Program-made: the position numbers and the translations under genes | Notes under the pieces: model-generated | Told to the model about the DNA's origin: nothing | Databases searched by the model: none | Seen by the model: only the letters and a program-made list of their open reading frames with translations | Origin: Spirochaetales bacterium | Lineage (GTDB): Bacteria; Spirochaetota; Spirochaetia; UBA9216 | Assembly: GCA_016839055.1 (NCBI GenBank) | Contig: JAEKNX010000027.1 | Span: forward strand, 1-34,933 | Reading direction: 5' to 3' | DNA: 34,933 nucleotides | In this document: positions 31,366 through 34,933 of the stretch, piece by piece | Position numbering within the stretch: the stretch's first letter is position 1 | Layout: the number at the start of each line of letters is the position of its first letter

Positions 31366-32979
31366 TTATAATTTAAGATAAACAGAAACTGTCATCCCAC
31401 GGCCAGGTTCATTCACAATACCTATAGCCCCGTTATGCTTTTGTATAATGCCGTAAACCTTAGTCAGCCCCAAACCTGCTCCGGTTCCAAATTCTTTGGT
31501 AGTAAAATATGGTATGAAAACTTTCTCGAGTGTATCCGGCGACATTCCGAGGCCCTTATCAATAATAGAAAAACTTACGCACTTCTGCTCAGCATCGACC
31601 AGAAAACTGGAGATAATATCATGAGGTTTTTCAAGAGCCGTGGTTATTATGATTTCCTGCTCACCCCGTACCGCGGCTGCCGCGTTCTTGACAAGTTCAA
31701 TAATAACCTCTTCCATTAGTACTGAATCAAACTCAACGCCAACTGAATTGTCCATTCTGATTATGCGATATAAACCCTTTATATTCAGACTATCCTCATT
31801 CTTTTTCAGTACGCCTTCGAGAAACGAATCAAGATTCTGTAATACAGGATTAAAATCATAGGCTCCTATCGAAGACATCAGCCCCTGAAGAATGTGGTCA
31901 GCCCTGTTAACCGCCGATAAAATTCTTCCCACTGAGTTTAAAAGGGGGTTGTCCTTTTCTAACTTATACTGGATGACCTGTGCATGCCCCTGGATTCCCG
32001 CAAGAATATTATTAATGTCATGTGCAATTCCCGCGGCCAGTTCATTAATAGAATTCATATATTTATTCCGGTATTCAAGAGAGTCCATTCTGCGCTTTTC
32101 TTTTTCCAGCATTCTTATTGCTGTGATATCAATTAGACTGCTCTCAATTATCATGTTTCCATTTTCTATAACTGAGTATGCGGTAACAAGGGCGGGAAAG
32201 CTTTTTCCGTTTAAACGTTTGAAATGGATTTCCATGCTTTTCACTATGGCATCCTTCCTAATCATCTCATAAAGATATTCCCGTTCAATACTCTCCTCAA
32301 AGAATTGGTTGAAATCAATATTTTCGAGATTCTGATCATCAGGAATTTCCATGAGGCTGAGAAATTCATCATTGGCAGAGAGCAGCTCGCCGTAAAAAGT
32401 CGAACGATATATCGGAATTGGAAGATCTTTAAAAAAATGCTTACCAGCTATACTGCTCTCTTTGGTAATTTGACTGTTTCCTGTCATTTCAGAGAACGGC
32501 AGCTGCTTTTTGATCATTAAAATGCCGTTGAGTAATTCGGCATCTTCAAATGCTGTTAATTCAAAATGTTGATGACTGTTTTCACCAGATTGATAATTTT
32601 CGCATTTTATTCCGGTAAGGCTTCCTCTACCCTCTCCGACATGGTTTAGAGCGGCTTGATTAAAATCTACTACTAAATCTGTCCGGGAATCAACCATAAT
32701 GAGATTTGCGGGAATTTTTTTAAATATCAAAGATCGAAAGATCTTATTGTGGGATGATTCTTCTTCAATGTTTTTACATTTTATTCGTTCTATGATTAAA
32801 AAACAGCAGATAACGGCAACTAATATGAAGTCAAGGATGAGAGACGCGCGGAGTAAAAAGACAGGCCCTGAGATAATTTCTTTCATGAGCATAAAAAACC
32901 AGAGGACAGGAAAAATAAGTAGAGGCAAAATACTAAATAAAATTCCGAACGGTCTTCGATTACTGCTGTTTCGGGTCAA
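31366..32979 (-). CDS. Membrane-anchored PAS sensor histidine kinase
   Basis: The 537-residue protein has two transmembrane helices at about residues 10-30 and 40-60 with almost no external loop. PAS-like regions follow (about 80-140 and 185-290). The HisKA phosphoacceptor is GIAHDINNILAG (H320). The ATPase has N box ELVKNAAAAV, G1 DKGLGM and G2 GTGAGLGLTKVYG. This NtrB-like H box (AHDINN) is shared with the neighbouring hybrid kinase. All catalytic boxes are intact. The start is TTG with GAGGGTGG about nine bases upstream. Gaps to the hybrid kinase and receiver are 50 and 62 bases, so one operon is likely. Confidence 0.88.
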   Translation of the reverse strand: MTRNSSNRRPFGILFSILPLLIFPVLWFFMLMKEIISGPVFLLRASLILDFILVAVICCFLIIERIKCKNIEEESSHNKIFRSLIFKKIPANLIMVDSRTDLVVDFNQAALNHVGEGRGSLTGIKCENYQSGENSHQHFELTAFEDAELLNGILMIKKQLPFSEMTGNSQITKESSIAGKHFFKDLPIPIYRSTFYGELLSANDEFLSLMEIPDDQNLENIDFNQFFEESIEREYLYEMIRKDAIVKSMEIHFKRLNGKSFPALVTAYSVIENGNMIIESSLIDITAIRMLEKEKRRMDSLEYRNKYMNSINELAAGIAHDINNILAGIQGHAQVIQYKLEKDNPLLNSVGRILSAVNRADHILQGLMSSIGAYDFNPVLQNLDSFLEGVLKKNEDSLNIKGLYRIIRMDNSVGVEFDSVLMEEVIIELVKNAAAAVRGEQEIIITTALEKPHDIISSFLVDAEQKCVSFSIIDKGLGMSPDTLEKVFIPYFTTKEFGTGAGLGLTKVYGIIQKHNGAIGIVNEPGRGMTVSVYLKL

Positions 32980-33029
32980 TTATGTTTACCACCCTCATTC
33001 TTGATACTAAAACTTTGTTAACATCCAAT

Positions 33030-34877
33030 TCAATCCCCCTTGAAAATCTGAGATTTCAGAGCCGACCGCAATACTTTCATTCTGGGAGGTTTACTCAAGA
33101 CCATATCGATATTCACAGGAATTATATCGTCCTGAAGTATCTGCTGCCCCCAGCCGGAAAGCATAATTATCGGAATTAGAGGATCGATCTTTTTAAGCTG
33201 TGAGGCTACCTCATATCCATCCATTCCTGGCATTCCTAGATCGGTAATTACTATCTGAAAACCATCCTTATTTCTAAAGTGTTCATAAAATAATTCTATT
33301 GCTTCTTTTCCGCTCCTGGCCGTCTCAACATAATGACCATCAATGGCAAGCATTTCACTGAGACCGTCAAGGACTATAGGATCATCATCTACGCAGAGAA
33401 TTTTAACTGAAGGTATTGGAGCTGTAGGTTTTTCATCAACTTTTACATTATTATTTTTTTCCTTCCTTGGAAAATATAAATTTATTGATGTACCTTCGCC
33501 GGGAGTACTTTCGATCTCAAGATGACCGCTATGCCGTTGTATCATGCCATAAACCTCTGAGAGGCCAAGCCCGGTACCGGCTGAACCCTTAGTTGTATAA
33601 AAGGGTTCCCGGCAACGCTGCAGCTGCACCTCGGTCATGCCGCTTCCATTATCAATGACTGACAGAATGCAATAATCAGCAGACTCTCGTTGTACCAATT
33701 TTATCATTCCACCTTCAGGCATAGCATCAACCGCATTTAAAACACAATTAACAAGTGACTCTCTGATATCACTAGTTATCCCTTCAATTACAAACTTTGG
33801 ATCAGAAATCAGTTTAGCTATGCTAATAACTTTACCGCTCCGGTTTGGCATGGCCTCCCAGCGGGGACGTGTCAATTCTATTAATTCATCGAAGAGCTGA
33901 GTGACAACAATGGATTCAGTTATTTGCTCTTCATCCTGCTTATAGAAGGTTCTTAACCTTTGCGTAACATTTTCAATATCAGCCACAGCATTCTGAATAG
34001 TCTTGAGATATCGTCGGGCGCGGTCACTCAGTTCAGGCTCATTATCAAGAAGGGCCTCAGTGTAGAGAGTTATTGGTGCAAGAGTATTATTGATGTCATG
34101 AGTAACCCCACTAGCTATCTGGCCCATAGCTTTTAGTCGTTCCTGCTTTCTCATCGAATCCTGCGCCTTTTTAAGATGTTCATAAGATTTTTTCAGTTTC
34201 TTGTATAATCTTATATTATCCATCAGCATAGTTGTATAATCTGTGAGTCCTGTCAGATAATAATTCTCATTATCTGAAATGCAAAGTTTTTTACAATACC
34301 CCATAAAAAGCTGTCCAACTTGCTTATCTCCGGTAGAAAATGGAATTAATACAAAGGTTTTCAACCCGTTGTTTTCGAGTCTCTTTAAAAGGGCAAAAAA
34401 TTCAGGCCCTGCTTCACCAGAACTTACAGATTCAATATCCACAACATAGGCGCCGCTCTTTTTAGACAACAGAATCGACATGTCCTGATTAGTTATTCGG
34501 TATTGATCATTATACTTAACATCTATCTGTTTAAGAAGATCTGACTCTCTACAATCAAGATGATCGATTGTAAAAACCGAATGATCCCAGTTGAAAAATA
34601 TTGTGAATGCGAGTGAATAATCAAAGTTCTTTGATAAATGGGCCATTATTATATTAATCGAACTATTAAAGTCCAACTTTCGCGCGATATCGAAAGAGAA
34701 ATCATTCAGCGCGTTCATCCAGACAGCCCTGTCTTTAAGCTCAACATTCACTGCTTCCAGTTTCAAATTGGTCTCATACAGAGCTTTTTCCGCTTCCTTC
34801 CGCGTTGTAATATCTTCGACCGAGACCTCACAATATTGCTGGCCGTCAGGAGCTTCTATGATGAGCCCTACTGTCAA
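33030..34877 (-). CDS. Hybrid sensor histidine kinase (PAC-GAF-HisKA-HATPase-REC), N-terminus incomplete
   Basis: The 615-residue frame starts within the second half of a PAS domain (PAC signature EVSVEDITTRKEAEKAL). It continues with a GAF-like domain at about 55-215, HisKA GVTHDINNTLAP (H260), an ATPase with DNGSGM and GTGLGLSEVYG, and a C-terminal receiver with D546 in VITDLGMPGMDG. The first available start is TTG at 34877, without a Shine-Dalgarno. The same frame continues upstream as PAS-like residues (FSLDGLRNDTP), interrupted by TAA at 34896-34898, up to the window edge. So this may be the distal part of a longer kinase broken by a nonsense mutation, or a gene re-initiating at TTG or at ATG codon 54. 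Confidence 0.8.
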   Translation of the reverse strand: MTVGLIIEAPDGQQYCEVSVEDITTRKEAEKALYETNLKLEAVNVELKDRAVWMNALNDFSFDIARKLDFNSSINIIMAHLSKNFDYSLAFTIFFNWDHSVFTIDHLDCRESDLLKQIDVKYNDQYRITNQDMSILLSKKSGAYVVDIESVSSGEAGPEFFALLKRLENNGLKTFVLIPFSTGDKQVGQLFMGYCKKLCISDNENYYLTGLTDYTTMLMDNIRLYKKLKKSYEHLKKAQDSMRKQERLKAMGQIASGVTHDINNTLAPITLYTEALLDNEPELSDRARRYLKTIQNAVADIENVTQRLRTFYKQDEEQITESIVVTQLFDELIELTRPRWEAMPNRSGKVISIAKLISDPKFVIEGITSDIRESLVNCVLNAVDAMPEGGMIKLVQRESADYCILSVIDNGSGMTEVQLQRCREPFYTTKGSAGTGLGLSEVYGMIQRHSGHLEIESTPGEGTSINLYFPRKEKNNNVKVDEKPTAPIPSVKILCVDDDPIVLDGLSEMLAIDGHYVETARSGKEAIELFYEHFRNKDGFQIVITDLGMPGMDGYEVASQLKKIDPLIPIIMLSGWGQQILQDDIIPVNIDMVLSKPPRMKVLRSALKSQIFKGD

Positions 34878-34933
34878 GACATATTTTGAAAAGGTTTAAG
34901 GTGTATCATTCCTTAAGCCGTCCAAGCTAAATC

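Overview
The window looks like a chromosomal segment of a free-living spirochaete (Spirochaetota), assigned by inference. Five exported proteins begin with lipoprotein signal peptides, and four of those five carry the relaxed Ser-Cys lipobox known from spirochaetes. There is a TsuA/TsuB-type thiosulfate uptake locus, a family whose structure was solved from Spirochaeta thermophila. The FapA/DUF342 protein, stand-alone HD-GYP protein, UPF0371 protein and fused RlmKL fit such a genome but do not prove it. No phage, IS element, CRISPR array or rRNA was seen. Coding density is high and no gene-free stretch exceeds 300 bases.

Layout. Bases 1-5000 hold an HD-GYP c-di-GMP phosphodiesterase (-), a lipoprotein glycosidase-like protein with a multi-pass membrane protein (+), a small membrane protein (+) and a CoA-disulfide-reductase/NADH-oxidase-like flavoprotein (-). 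Bases 5100-10000 hold a lipoprotein flavin reductase of the fumarate reductase family with a TetR regulator (+), then a TetR - phenylacetate-CoA ligase - ACT-domain operon (-) with three consecutive hairpins inside it. Bases 10200-17450 (+) hold udk-rlmKL, a B12-binding radical SAM protein, an N-terminally shortened PAS histidine kinase and a UPF0371 protein.

Bases 17490-22430 (-) are a six-gene sulfur operon: YeeE-like half, TusA-like carrier, second YeeE-like half, thioredoxin reductase fused to a thioredoxin-like domain, and two lipoprotein tandem rhodaneses. It has a recognisable promoter and intrinsic terminator. The likely logic is sulfur-compound handling at the cell surface, transport through the split YeeE channel, hand-over to the TusA-like carrier, and reduction by the flavoprotein.

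Bases 22460-29235 hold a GT39/ArnT-like membrane glycosyltransferase (+) facing a tightly packed seven-gene minus-strand operon: two four-helix EamA/EmrE-like halves, a GT2 polyprenyl-phosphate-type glycosyltransferase, an ATP-grasp ligase and a complete SsuABC/TauABC-like importer. The glycosyl genes resemble ArnC/E/F/T logic. The ATP-grasp and importer make the combination unusual, and it is the best candidate here for an undescribed system.

Bases 29250-34933 hold tRNA-Phe(GAA) with its own promoter and terminator (+), then a minus-strand signalling operon: hybrid histidine kinase, histidine kinase, CheY-like receiver and FapA-like protein. The hybrid kinase starts inside a PAS domain, just after an in-frame stop codon, so it may be broken.

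A recurrent theme is that several first genes of transcripts lack a Shine-Dalgarno sequence and have a sigma-70-like -10 box only 6-9 bases before the start codon. This suggests leaderless mRNAs. Internal operon genes have clear Shine-Dalgarno sites.
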